Part shown: positions 1 through 7,946 of the stretch, in pieces | How the letters are laid out: each line of letters begins with the position of its first letter | How positions within the stretch are numbered: the first letter of the stretch is position 1 | NCBI GenBank assembly: GCA_002310215.1 | Contig: DBYR01000037.1 | Coordinates: 1-64,000, forward strand | Reading direction: 5' to 3' | Length of the DNA stretch: 64,000 bases | Origin: Bacteroidales bacterium UBA1181 | GTDB taxonomy: Bacteria; Bacteroidota; Bacteroidia; Bacteroidales; Paludibacteraceae | The notes under the pieces: model-generated | What the model saw: only the letters and a program-made list of their open reading frames with translations | Told to the model about the DNA's origin: nothing | The model's database searches: none | Program-made: the position numbers and the translations under genes

Positions 1-74
1 TTCCCTCAAAGATCTCTCTTTTTCTTTGTCCCCCGTCCCTTCGGCGGGGTGCCTTTCCTGTTCGAAAGCGGGTG

Positions 75-106
75 CAAAAGTACGGCATATTCCAATACCA
101 ACCAAA
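75..106 (-). promoter_or_regulatory. Strong leftward promoter, probably for an rRNA operon
   Basis: On the minus strand the sequence reads TTTG, a 20-base spacer, then TACTTTTG, an exact match to the Bacteroidetes housekeeping promoter. The transcript would leave the window to the left. Its first ~70 bases contain a GC-rich hairpin and end in a GATCTTTGAGGG-like segment, which resembles leaders that precede 16S rRNA in this phylum. The rRNA gene itself is not in the window, so that assignment is inference. Confidence 0.6.
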
Positions 107-187
107 CAATTTCACATCTTTTTTTTGCATTTTTCACAAATAGCTGTGAATCAGGAGGAAATTTTTCGACCAATCATCTAAAGAAAT

Positions 188-241
188 AGCCCTGAAGGGT
201 GCTCTTCTCGCCAATGGCGCAGAAGAGCACCCTTCAGGGCT
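188..241. terminator. Perfect 21-bp inverted repeat after the Mur-ligase gene
   Basis: The arms at 188-208 and 221-241 are perfect reverse complements. The 12-base loop can add a CGCC/GGCG pairing. It lies directly 3' of the leftward gene ending at 249 and upstream of the leftward promoter at 75-106, so it probably ends that transcript. No strong T-run follows on either strand, so a repeat element is the alternative. Confidence 0.55.
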
Positions 242-248
242 CGCTATC

Positions 249-1634
249 TCACAAGCTATTCTTTATCTCAAGTGCGAAATCCGACAGGGTCGTGTCTCGC
301 GCACCCATAATAAGAACCACATCATTCTCCCTTACATTTGCCTTCAAATAAGGAATCATATCCTTGCGGTCGGGGAAGTACATGACCTGGTTGCTGGCCG
401 CCTCCATCACCTTCACCACGTCGGCGGTCGTCACCTCACGGGTGACCGTACCTCCCGCGTAATAGACGTCGGAAAGGATGAACAGATCGTTCGGACGGAG
501 CGCCGGTATAACCTCCTGCTCCAACTCCTTGTGCATGAACTTCAGCGGACCGAACCCGTGCGGTTGGAACCAGGCGAAGACTCTTTCCCCGACAGTCTGG
601 CAGGCCCGGATGGCGCAAACCACCTCGGCAGGGTTATGGGCGAAATCATCAATGACAGTCACTCCCCTACTCACGCCCGTCAGCTGGGTCCTGCGGTAGA
701 TGCCCCGATAGGAGGCCAAAGCCTTGGCGCAATCCTTCACGCCGATGCCCACAGCGGCGCAACATGCGATGGCCGCCAACGCATTCTCCATATTATGTCG
801 ACCGATCACAGGAATCGTCACCTCGGTTCCGTTGCAACTGAACGAGATGGAGAATCCCTTCTGGCGAAAATCCCTTCCCTCGTAGCCGCAGTCCGTCTCC
901 ACTCCGAAATCATAATCCTTATTCACAGAGAGTTCCTTGCTCCTCGGATGGCTTTGGTTGACGATGAAGCGACCTGTGGTATGGCTTCTGAACGTATTGA
1001 ATAGTTTCTCCAACTCATCGTATTCCTTGTGATCGCGGTCCATGTTGAGCAAAAGGGCGATTTCGGAGGTGTAGTTCACGATGGAGCCGTCCGACTCGTC
1101 CGCCTCGATCACCAACCAATCACTCTTCCCCACCCATGCGTTGCCGGGCAGTCCCCGTTCCTGCAGGGAAGTCAGGCCCGCGCCACTCATGATGGATGGC
1201 GAGACGCCACACTGCTCCAATATATGGTATACCATTGCCGTGGTAGTAGACTTGCCGGAGGTACCCCCCACCGCTATCGTACGCTTGGTGCGGGAGATGG
1301 AAGCGAGCAATTCCGACCGCTTCACAATAGGTATATGAAGTTGTAACGCCTTCTGGTACTCGACGTTAGACTCCTCGATAGCCGTGGAGACGACCAGCAC
1401 ATCCACGTCGGGACTCAACCCGGAGGCGTCCTGAAAGAAACACTCGATGCCCTGGCGCTCGAACTGTTCCTGTATCAACATCTTTTTTCCCTTCCCGAAA
1501 AGGCGGTCACTACCCGAGACACGCTTCCCGATGCCCCTCAAATACTGGGCGATAGCGCTCATGCCCGTTCCGGCAATACCCACGAAAAAGAAATGGTGAT
1601 GGGTTTGGAAATCATACAAATCATTCATCCTCAT
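249..1634 (-). CDS. Mur ligase family protein (MurC/Mpl-like paralogue)
   Basis: ATP-dependent ligase of the MurC/Mpl group, 461 aa. The N-terminal nucleotide-binding fold begins with GIAGTGMSA at residues 19-27. The ATP loop is GTSGKST at 124-130, followed by an EADESDGS segment, a GRHNMENALAA motif and a C-terminal IDDFAHNP motif typical of this family. A canonical MurC sits in the division cluster at 11.6-13.0 kb, so this is a second, divergent copy. It may be a murein-peptide recycling ligase (Mpl-type) or act on another UDP-sugar-peptide. The ATP loop has Ser where MurC and Mpl have His (GTHGKT). The gene stands alone with a hairpin after it. The start could also be M3. Family is certain; substrate is not. 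Confidence 0.85.
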   Translation of the reverse strand: MRMNDLYDFQTHHHFFFVGIAGTGMSAIAQYLRGIGKRVSGSDRLFGKGKKMLIQEQFERQGIECFFQDASGLSPDVDVLVVSTAIEESNVEYQKALQLHIPIVKRSELLASISRTKRTIAVGGTSGKSTTTAMVYHILEQCGVSPSIMSGAGLTSLQERGLPGNAWVGKSDWLVIEADESDGSIVNYTSEIALLLNMDRDHKEYDELEKLFNTFRSHTTGRFIVNQSHPRSKELSVNKDYDFGVETDCGYEGRDFRQKGFSISFSCNGTEVTIPVIGRHNMENALAAIACCAAVGIGVKDCAKALASYRGIYRRTQLTGVSRGVTVIDDFAHNPAEVVCAIRACQTVGERVFAWFQPHGFGPLKFMHKELEQEVIPALRPNDLFILSDVYYAGGTVTREVTTADVVKVMEAASNQVMYFPDRKDMIPYLKANVRENDVVLIMGARDTTLSDFALEIKNSL

Positions 1635-2084
1635 ACATAATTAAATCTAACGCAATATTACAAAAAATAATCCACAAAAAGGGCACGACGGGTTCATTTA
1701 CCACATTGGATTTTACAATCATTTACTATTTAACCATTTACAATTTACTATGCGGAGAGTCAGAATACTTATTTTTCTCATGTCTTAACTCATGGAAATT
1801 CCGTCCGAAAGGAAGGGGAAAATGGGGAGGAAAAATCCTCCAAAAAGAGGAAATCGGGTCCAAAATCGCATAAAAATGCGCAAAAATTCATATTGGGGAG
1901 CATATATGAAGAATTATTCATATCCATTGAAGAAAAAACACCACACATCTGAAGATTTTTTCACATCCTCACCCGGCTTTGTAACCTATCTTTGAAATGT
2001 TAGATTTAAACCACGTAATAGTTTCTCTCTGTTAAAATTTATAGGGGTTATTTAACAAGGGATTCAAAAAAGGACAACACAATG
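1635..2084. other. Non-coding spacer; possible small RNA in its right part
   Basis: AT-rich spacer with repeated CATTTAC-like words near 1720-1750. A TATCTTTG element at 1987-1994 (a -7 match without a clear -33 TTTG) is followed about 90 bases later by the strong terminator at 2085-2124. A short transcript of roughly 120 nt without a convincing reading frame is therefore possible. A 67-codon frame at 1792-1995 has no family features and is judged spurious. Confidence 0.3.
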
Positions 2085-2124
2085 AACCACACCATCGGAT
2101 TGACCGCATGGTGTGGTTTTTCTT
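2085..2124 (+). terminator. Rho-independent terminator
   Basis: An 11-bp perfect stem (AACCACACCAT at 2085-2095 with ATGGTGTGGTT at 2108-2118) is followed by a T-rich tract on the plus strand. No recognised plus-strand gene precedes it. It may end the candidate small transcript starting near 2000, or, read the other way, act on leftward transcription from the gene at 2363-2794. Confidence 0.65.
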
Positions 2125-2362
2125 TTACCACCTTATCGCATAAAACGGGAAACACATCGTCCACTATAAATACGACATGAAATCATACAAATAGCAAGAA
2201 ATACTATGACAACAATTCAACGGCAAATCCATTTATAGTCAGCACATAAGACACGTATCCCCTGCCATTTCAACCCTGATGGCGAGCTTCCAGGCCAGGG
2301 TGGCAGACCGGCTCAACACTCATCAAGTATTCATTTCCTCTTGATGTCATCATCCAGCACTA

Positions 2363-2794
2363 TCACATCCCGTTTTTTTTTACCAAACGCATTTCAGCAG
2401 GCTCATTTCGACCGTAAGATATGATTTTATAAATAGATCTTTCTTCACCGACAATCAATGCTCTTTGGGAAGCTTTAGGGGTTCCATCGTCCTCCGATTC
2501 CTCCGAGCTCTTCGACTTCCTCTTTTTCTCCTTTATCACGCAAGCATTAACATCCATATACGTCCGAAAAAAATTCTCCGAGGCAGACAATGATTCATCA
2601 TATAAGGCATCAAACAAATCTTTGGGGAGTTTGTTGGTATCAATTTTCTCAAAGTCATATTTATATATAGACATGCTATATTCGCCACAACCCATCTTCC
2701 ATATTTCCGCAGCACATCCACCTGTTGTGCCATTTTCACCATAAAAATGGTTTTTGATACACATACCTCGTACGAAAAACGACGTATCTAACAA
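2363..2794 (-). CDS. Hypothetical protein
   Basis: Unrecognised protein of up to 143 aa. An alternative start at 2674 (MSIYKYDF) gives about 103 aa and removes a Cys/Gly-rich N-terminus with no clear features. The middle has a charged run, KEKKRKSKSSEESEDD, and the C-terminus is basic. There is no signal peptide, membrane segment or known motif. Codon use looks plausible, but there is no operon partner and no clear promoter. It could be a lineage-specific small protein or a chance frame. About 290 bases of AT-rich DNA separate it from the divergently transcribed serC. Confidence 0.35.
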   Translation of the reverse strand: MLDTSFFVRGMCIKNHFYGENGTTGGCAAEIWKMGCGEYSMSIYKYDFEKIDTNKLPKDLFDALYDESLSASENFFRTYMDVNACVIKEKKRKSKSSEESEDDGTPKASQRALIVGEERSIYKIISYGRNEPAEMRLVKKNGM

Positions 2795-3008
2795 AAAAGA
2801 CTAAAAGATTTTTTTCAACATGTTTTTCAGACAATTTGTAAGTCAATCCGTCATTCCGTTCGATAAAAATAGCAAAAAGATAGTTCAAGTGTCGATTTTT
2901 ATACAAAGTGTCATCCAAAACTATCATTTTTAACTGTTTACAAAAGAAAAATATTCATTTTGTTAGCAAAAAAAGTTGTTAAGATATACTTCGATTAGGG
3001 AAAATTGT

Positions 3009-3016
3009 TACCTTTG
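3009..3016 (+). promoter_or_regulatory. -7 promoter element of serC-serA
   Basis: TACCTTTG matches the Bacteroidetes -7 consensus TAnnTTTG and lies 70 bases before the serC start. No exact TTTG is seen at the -33 position; the upstream DNA is AT-rich. Confidence 0.5.
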
Positions 3017-3086
3017 CGACGAATTTCCGAAAAGGAAAGGGAACGAATAAATTAAAATACAAACATATAACTAATTGGTTTAGAAT

Positions 3087-4172
3087 ATGAAAATGCACAA
3101 TTTTAATGCTGGTCCATCCATCCTTCCACGCGAAGTGATCGAGGACACCGCAAAAGCAGTTTTGGATTTCGAGGGACACGGTCTTTCCATTCTTGAAATC
3201 AGTCACCGCGCGAAATACTTCCAACCGGTAGTAGACGAAGCGGAGGCATTGTTCAAGGAGTTGTTAAACATTCCTGACGGATACAAAGTACTTTTCCTCG
3301 GTGGCGGTGCCAGCCTGGAATTCTGCATGGTTCCATACAACTTCCTCCACAAGAAGGCAGGTTACGTGAACACTGGCGTATGGGCAAAGAAAGCCATGAA
3401 AGAGGCTAAGCGCTTCGGCGAGGTGGTTGAGGTAGCATCCAGCGCGGACACCACTTACAACTACTTGCCAAAAGGTTACAGCGTACCAGCTGACTTGGAT
3501 TACTTGCACATCACGACGAACAACACGATCTACGGAACTGAGTTGCACGCAGATCCGAACGTGCCAGTTCGCTTGATCGCCGACATGTCTTCCGACATCT
3601 TCTCCCGTCCGATCGACGTGGCTAAATACGATTGCATCTACGGTGGCGCACAGAAGAACTTGGCTCCTGCCGGTGTAACCTTCGTCATCGTGAAAGAGAG
3701 CGCATTGACCAAGGAAGAGGGTTCCATTCCTACGATGTTGGACTACCGCACACACGTAGCCAACGGCTCCATGTTCAACACTCCTCCGGTATTGCCGGTT
3801 TACACCGCATTGTTGAACCTCAGATGGATTAAGAAGCAAGGTGGTGTGAAGGAGATGCAACGTCGCGCCGAGGAGCGTGCCAACCTGCTCTACAGCAAGA
3901 TCGACAACAGCAAGATCTTCAAGCCAACGATCGCCGACAAGAACGACCGTTCCTACATGAACATCTGCTTCGTGTTGAAGGACGAATTACTCGACAGAAA
4001 AGAGGAGATCGAGAAGGACTTCATGGCATTCGCCACGGAGAGAGGCATGGTGGGCATCAAGGGTCACCGTTCAGTCGGTGGTTTCCGCGCATCCTGCTAC
4101 AACGCTTTGCCGCTTGAGAGCGTGAAGGCTTTGGTAGACTGCATCGACGAGTACGAGGCAAAATTCAAATAA
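3087..4172 (+). CDS. serC: Phosphoserine aminotransferase
   Basis: PLP-dependent class V aminotransferase, 361 aa, the usual length. It converts 3-phosphohydroxypyruvate and glutamate to phosphoserine in serine synthesis. The N-terminus HNFNAGPSILP and the GGGASLEF segment are family signatures. The PLP-binding lysine lies in GGAQKNLAPAG (about residues 189-199), and GHRSVGGFRAS near the C-terminus binds substrate phosphate. It is followed after 70 bases by serA, the preceding pathway enzyme. Codon choice is strongly biased (TTG for Leu, AAG for Lys, few rare codons), as expected for an abundant enzyme. A palindromic repeat separates the two genes but no terminator does, so co-transcription is likely. 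Confidence 0.97.
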   Translation: MKMHNFNAGPSILPREVIEDTAKAVLDFEGHGLSILEISHRAKYFQPVVDEAEALFKELLNIPDGYKVLFLGGGASLEFCMVPYNFLHKKAGYVNTGVWAKKAMKEAKRFGEVVEVASSADTTYNYLPKGYSVPADLDYLHITTNNTIYGTELHADPNVPVRLIADMSSDIFSRPIDVAKYDCIYGGAQKNLAPAGVTFVIVKESALTKEEGSIPTMLDYRTHVANGSMFNTPPVLPVYTALLNLRWIKKQGGVKEMQRRAEERANLLYSKIDNSKIFKPTIADKNDRSYMNICFVLKDELLDRKEEIEKDFMAFATERGMVGIKGHRSVGGFRASCYNALPLESVKALVDCIDEYEAKFK

Positions 4173-4196
4173 TCAGAAATAATAATCCATGATAGT

Positions 4197-4220
4197 AGAG
4201 ACGTAGCATGCTACGTCTCT
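4197..4220. repeat. Perfect 24-bp palindrome, GTAGAGACG family
   Basis: Self-complementary sequence with ends AGAGACGTAG and CTACGTCTCT, preceded by GT. It shares its outer arms with the palindromes at 5243-5270 and 45095-45122, so it belongs to a small dispersed palindromic family. Here it lies between serC and serA. Confidence 0.7.
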
Positions 4221-4242
4221 ATATCGTTAAAAAGATACAGAT

Positions 4243-5160
4243 ATGAAGGTATTAGTAGCCACAGAAAAACCGTTCGCTAAAGTAGCCATCGACGGTATAA
4301 AGAAAGAGTTGGACGCTGCCGGATTCGACATGGTCCTTTTGGAGAAATACACCGAGAAGAAGCAATTGTTGGACGCCGCAGCCGACGCTGAAGCAATCAT
4401 CATCCGTAGCGATGTGATCGACGCTGAGGTGTTCGACGCAGCCAAGAAGCTGAAGATCGTCGTACGCGCCGGCGCAGGTTACGACAACGTGGATTTGGCG
4501 GCAGCCACCGCACACAACGTATGCGTGATGAACACTCCAGGCCAGAACGCCAACGCAGTAGCTGAGTTGGTATTCGGCTTGTTGGTATACGCAGCACGTA
4601 ACTTCTACAACGGAAAGTCCGGCTCAGAATTGATGGGCAAGAAGCTCGGTTTGTTGGCATTCGGAAACGTAGGCCGCAACGTGGCGCGCATCGCGAAGGG
4701 CTTCGGCATGGACGTATACGCATACGACGCATTCTGCCCTGCATCAGCCATCGAATCAGCCGGTGTGAAGGCGGTAGCCAACCAGAACGAGTTGTTCAAG
4801 ACTTGCGACATCGTATCATTGCACATCCCTGCGACACCAGAGACCAAGAACAGCATCAACTACGAGATGGTAGGTCAGATGAAGAAGGGCGCCGTGTTGA
4901 TCAACACAGCCCGCAAGGAGGTCATCGACGAGGCTGGTTTGCTCAAGTTGATGGCAGAGCGCGAGGATTTGAAGTACATCACGGACATCATGCCAGCAGC
5001 CAACGACGAGTTCGCTAAATTCGAGGGCCGTTACTTCTCAACACCTAAGAAGATGGGTGCGCAGACCACAGAGGCCAACACCAACGCAGGTATCGCAGCC
5101 GCTAAGCAAATCGTGGACTTCATCAAGAACGGTAACGAGAAGTTCAGAGTGAACAAATAA
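4243..5160 (+). CDS. serA: D-3-phosphoglycerate dehydrogenase, short Lys-type
   Basis: NAD-dependent oxidation of 3-phosphoglycerate to 3-phosphohydroxypyruvate, the first step of serine synthesis. The protein is 305 aa and lacks the C-terminal regulatory ACT domain. The Rossmann fold motif GLLAFGNVGRN and the catalytic Arg in INTARKEVID are present. Where most family members have the catalytic His (TPHxGAST), this protein reads STPKKMGAQTTEA with Lys269/Lys270. A Lys in place of that His is known from the short type III enzyme of Entamoeba and its Bacteroides relatives, so the gene is expected to be functional and not serine-inhibited through an ACT domain. It is in an operon with serC and ends at a clear terminator. 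Confidence 0.93.
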   Translation: MKVLVATEKPFAKVAIDGIKKELDAAGFDMVLLEKYTEKKQLLDAAADAEAIIIRSDVIDAEVFDAAKKLKIVVRAGAGYDNVDLAAATAHNVCVMNTPGQNANAVAELVFGLLVYAARNFYNGKSGSELMGKKLGLLAFGNVGRNVARIAKGFGMDVYAYDAFCPASAIESAGVKAVANQNELFKTCDIVSLHIPATPETKNSINYEMVGQMKKGAVLINTARKEVIDEAGLLKLMAEREDLKYITDIMPAANDEFAKFEGRYFSTPKKMGAQTTEANTNAGIAAAKQIVDFIKNGNEKFRVNK

Positions 5161-5182
5161 TCCATACGGATAATCTTACAAA

Positions 5183-5218
5183 GGGCGGAGGGCCATTGGG
5201 CTTTCCGCCCTATTTTTT
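5183..5218 (+). terminator. Terminator of serC-serA
   Basis: GGGCGGA at 5183-5189 pairs with TCCGCCC at 5204-5210 and is followed by TATTTTTTT. It lies 23 bases after the serA stop. Confidence 0.85.
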
Positions 5219-5242
5219 TCATGCGGAATCTGCCTCCGTACC

Positions 5243-5270
5243 GTAGAGACGCAATGCATTGCGTCTCTAC
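5243..5270. repeat. Perfect 28-bp palindrome, GTAGAGACG family
   Basis: The arms are GTAGAGACGCAATG and CATTGCGTCTCTAC. It has the same outer arms as the palindromes at 4197-4220 and 45095-45122 but a different core, which fits a dispersed palindromic element rather than an operator specific to one gene. Confidence 0.7.
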
Positions 5271-5327
5271 AATAGGACACAGCCCATTTTCATTGGGAAC
5301 AATTGTTTACGCACAGGCAACAAAAAA

Positions 5328-5395
5328 CCATCGAAGGAAATACCTCCGATGGCTTTGGGCATGGCTAAAAATCACAATCAACCATACCTGACGCT
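5328..5395 (-). repeat. Double-hairpin element, copy A
   Basis: Stem CCATCGAAGG/CCTCCGATGG, one mismatch, at 5328-5352, followed by a GGCTAAAAATCACAATCAACC tail related to the tails of copies B and C. Read on the minus strand, the stem is followed by a T-rich tract, as in a terminator. Confidence 0.55.
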
Positions 5396-5777
5396 CAAAA
5401 GACAATCTATGTCGTGAGCAAGTTTACAAATAAAAGGTGTTTCAAAATATTCTTTTCCAAAAACATTCCTCTTCAAATCATGCGATACACAAATCCATCC
5501 ACTTATCCCCATGCACATAACTCAAACAATTCCGGAAGGAATCGAAACGGAGAGATATGTCAATTATCGCCCACACATATCGCAAAGAATAGGAACACAA
5601 TCATCAACCGCACTAACAAATGACGAAAGGAAACCGTCACCGTATCAACTTCACACCGCAAATATAATCTTTTGGCAATAAATAAATAAATTTTTTATAT
5701 AAATTTTTACAAAAAATTACACTTTTTTCATCAATATAAAAAGACACTTCACGAAATGAGGCAAGAGAGAGAAGAAA

Positions 5778-5842
5778 GCCACCGGAACCGGGAAGTCCCG
5801 GTGGCAATTCGTGCGGTTGGGAATCGCAGGACAACCACACGC
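5778..5842 (-). repeat. Double-hairpin element, copy B
   Basis: Stem GCCACCGG/CCGGTGGC (5778-5805), then a second small hairpin GGTTG...CAACC with the conserved core GGGAATCGCAGGA. On the minus strand the large stem is followed by CTTTCTTCTCTC. Confidence 0.6.
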
Positions 5843-6233
5843 TAAACAATTATGAATCAAATAATTCCAATTGTATCATTAAACAAAAAGATTGCCTCAT
5901 TCCATAAAAAATCACATGCGACAAATCATCAAACGGCCATATCTACATCAAAAAAACAAATTGAGAAACATCATGAACCCACCATCTCCGAAAAGACGTA
6001 GAGCAAACTCTCCACACACAACAACGTACTATACCTCAACACTTTATACTCGTAAGATTCACTTTGTTCCATAAAAAATTCTCAACAAACTCTTCTGTTA
6101 TATCCTTTGTATCTAAATGTACAATTAATTTTTAAATAAATCAAATCTATCGGATGATTTTTTTAAATCCGAGTGCGAAAAAATCAATTAATTATTTTTT
6201 GTCAATAAAACGTTGCCATCCGATAAATAAAAT

Positions 6234-6296
6234 GCCACCGAAGGGGGTAATCCCAAGGGTGGCATTTCGCATGGTTGGGAATCGCAAGACAACCAT
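6234..6296 (-). repeat. Double-hairpin element, copy C; likely terminator of the ftsZ-yqeY operon
   Basis: Stem GCCACC/GGTGGC (6234-6263), then ATGGTTG...CAACCAT around the conserved core GGAATCGCAAGA. It is directly 3' of yqeY on the minus strand, and the large stem is followed by ATTTTATTT. It therefore probably terminates the division operon while belonging to a three-copy family. Confidence 0.6.
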
Positions 6297-6315
6297 ACGG
6301 AAGTAGTATAAAATA

Positions 6316-6765
6316 TTAAGCCAAAAGAGACTTAACCTTTTCAGAGATTAATTTGCCGTCCGCTTTACCCGCAAGTTTCTTTGAGGCGACGCCCATCACC
6401 TTGCCCATCTCCTTTGCGGAAGTTGCGCCAACCTCGGCGATGATTTCCTTAAGGGCAGCGGTCAGTTCCTCGTCGCTCATTTGTTTCGGCAGATAAGCTT
6501 CGATGACAGCAGCCTCAGCCAATTCGTTTTCCGCCAATTCAGGGCGGTTTTGTTCCGTGAAGATAGAGGCGGATTCCTTACGTTGTTTCACCATTTTCTG
6601 AAGGATTTTCAGTGCGGTGTCGTCGCTCAACTCGCCATCCGCGTTCTTGGCGGTCTTCGCCTCGATGAACTCCTTCTTCACGCCACGGAGGGCCTCCAGT
6701 TTCACCTTGTCGCGAGCGAGCATCGCCTTTTTGATGTCCTCGCTGATTTGATCAAATAAAGCCAT
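6316..6765 (-). CDS. GatB/YqeY domain-containing protein
   Basis: Small soluble protein of 149 aa, the full length of the YqeY family, which shares its fold with the tail domain of GatB in the tRNA-dependent amidotransferase. Family features are the N-terminal ISEDIKKAMLARDKVKLEALR, the central KQRKESASIF and the C-terminal GATSAKEMGKVMG segment. The precise cellular role of stand-alone YqeY is not settled; tRNA-related function is inferred from homology. It follows the second ftsZ gene by 31 bases and is the last gene before a hairpin, so it likely rides on the division operon. Confidence 0.9.
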   Translation of the reverse strand: MALFDQISEDIKKAMLARDKVKLEALRGVKKEFIEAKTAKNADGELSDDTALKILQKMVKQRKESASIFTEQNRPELAENELAEAAVIEAYLPKQMSDEELTAALKEIIAEVGATSAKEMGKVMGVASKKLAGKADGKLISEKVKSLLA

Positions 6766-6796
6766 AGTCGTAATAATTTATATTCAGCATTCACAA

Positions 6797-7939
6797 TTAA
6801 ATTCTCTTTCTACCCGCCCTGTCATAAGCGGGGGTTCTCATTTCCTCGTCCGTCATATCGCCCAAATTCCAGAACGTTTCAGGATGAGGATCTGATGATA
6901 CGGAAGAGGAGTCCATCGGGGAGGAGTTCGTCTCCATATCCAATGTCACACGATCCCTTATCACAGGGCGCAGGCCTGTCGCCACGATCGTCACGCTCAC
7001 ATCGTCCCCTAGGGTTTCGTCGAGCATATAGCCAAGGATAAGATTGGTCGACCTATCAACCCCCTGTTTTTCCCTGAGATAATTTTCGATGCTTTTCAGC
7101 TCCTTGGCGTACAAAGAGCCCTCAGCGGATGTCATAACATTCAGCAGCATATCCTTCGCGCCCGACAGTTTAGGTTGAAGCAGCAAAGGCGAATTCAATG
7201 CGTTCGAGAGGGCCTCCTGTACACGGTTCTCGCCAGAAGCCCTACCATAAGCCATCACCACGTCGCCGCCATTACGCAAAGCGGTGCGGACATCCGCCAT
7301 ATCAATCGTCATTCTTCCACTCTTCGTGACGATGTCCACCATCGCCTTCGCGGCATCCGCCATGATATCGTCCGCCTTCTTGAAGGCCTCCTCGATGGTG
7401 AGTTCGGTATAGAGGTCGAAGATTCGTTGGGTATCCACGACAATGACCACATCGGCGCTTTTGCGCATCTGTTCCAGACCCCTCATTGCAAGTTTCATCT
7501 TACGTTCGCCCTCGATGTCAGGGGGCAAGCAGACGAAACCGACAGACAAGATTTCGCACGACTTGGCGACTTGTGCCACGTACGGACCTGCGCCCGTGCC
7601 GGTACCTTTGCCCAATCCCGCAGTAATGAAGGCCATTTGAGGATCATCGTCGAACAAGTGACGGATATCCTCCGCACTTCTCTCCGCGACAAGCAGTCCA
7701 ATTTCAGGGTCGCCACCGGCCCCCAGTCCATCGCCCAGCTGCACTTTGACGGGGACAGTCGAGTCACGCAAAGCTTTACGATCCGTATTGCAGACAGCAA
7801 AGGAAACCTCTTTCAGTCCCAAGTCATATACATGTTGCGCCACATTACCACCGCAGCCTCCCACGCCCACGATTTTCACCACGGGAGGGAACTGAACCTC
7901 GATAACCGGTTGGATTACTATGTCGTCACTCAAATCCAT
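6797..7939 (-). CDS. Divergent FtsZ paralogue (second FtsZ)
   Basis: Tubulin/FtsZ-family GTPase of 380 aa, starting 7 bases after the canonical ftsZ. It keeps GVGGCGGN (25-32), CNTD (50-53), GLGAGGDPEIG (71-81) and the polymerisation-loop acidic residues in TIDMADV (211-217). It departs from FtsZ at nucleotide-contact sites: the tubulin signature reads GKGTGTG with Lys111 where FtsZ has Gly, the T6 loop has Asp169 where the partner has Asn172 (a guanine contact), and Thr211 replaces Asn before the catalytic Asp. The tail stops after EEMRTPAYDRAG, which aligns with NDMNTPSYQRGN of the other FtsZ. The last ~35 residues of that protein, including the FtsA-binding FLYNNVD end, are therefore missing. 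It is probably an FtsZ-interacting modulator or a specialised filament; this role is inference. Confidence 0.9.
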   Translation of the reverse strand: MDLSDDIVIQPVIEVQFPPVVKIVGVGGCGGNVAQHVYDLGLKEVSFAVCNTDRKALRDSTVPVKVQLGDGLGAGGDPEIGLLVAERSAEDIRHLFDDDPQMAFITAGLGKGTGTGAGPYVAQVAKSCEILSVGFVCLPPDIEGERKMKLAMRGLEQMRKSADVVIVVDTQRIFDLYTELTIEEAFKKADDIMADAAKAMVDIVTKSGRMTIDMADVRTALRNGGDVVMAYGRASGENRVQEALSNALNSPLLLQPKLSGAKDMLLNVMTSAEGSLYAKELKSIENYLREKQGVDRSTNLILGYMLDETLGDDVSVTIVATGLRPVIRDRVTLDMETNSSPMDSSSVSSDPHPETFWNLGDMTDEEMRTPAYDRAGRKRI

Positions 7940-7946
7940 GGATTAC

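Larger units (their letters stand above)
5271..6315. other. Gene-free ~1 kb with three spaced hairpin elements
   Basis: No convincing protein-coding frame is seen on either strand; the longest frames are about 60-70 codons and overlap the hairpins. The stretch is organised by three related double hairpins at 5328, 5778 and 6234, spaced about 450 bases apart. A minus-strand TATATTTG element near 5660 could start a transcript of about 320 nt that ends at the 5328 hairpin. One 33-codon minus-strand frame begins near 6070. The region may hold short non-coding RNAs on the minus strand. Confidence 0.4.

Noticed and set aside
1792..1995. 67-codon plus-strand frame
   Set aside because: Lys/Asn/Ser-rich translation of AT-rich spacer, with no start signal or family features.
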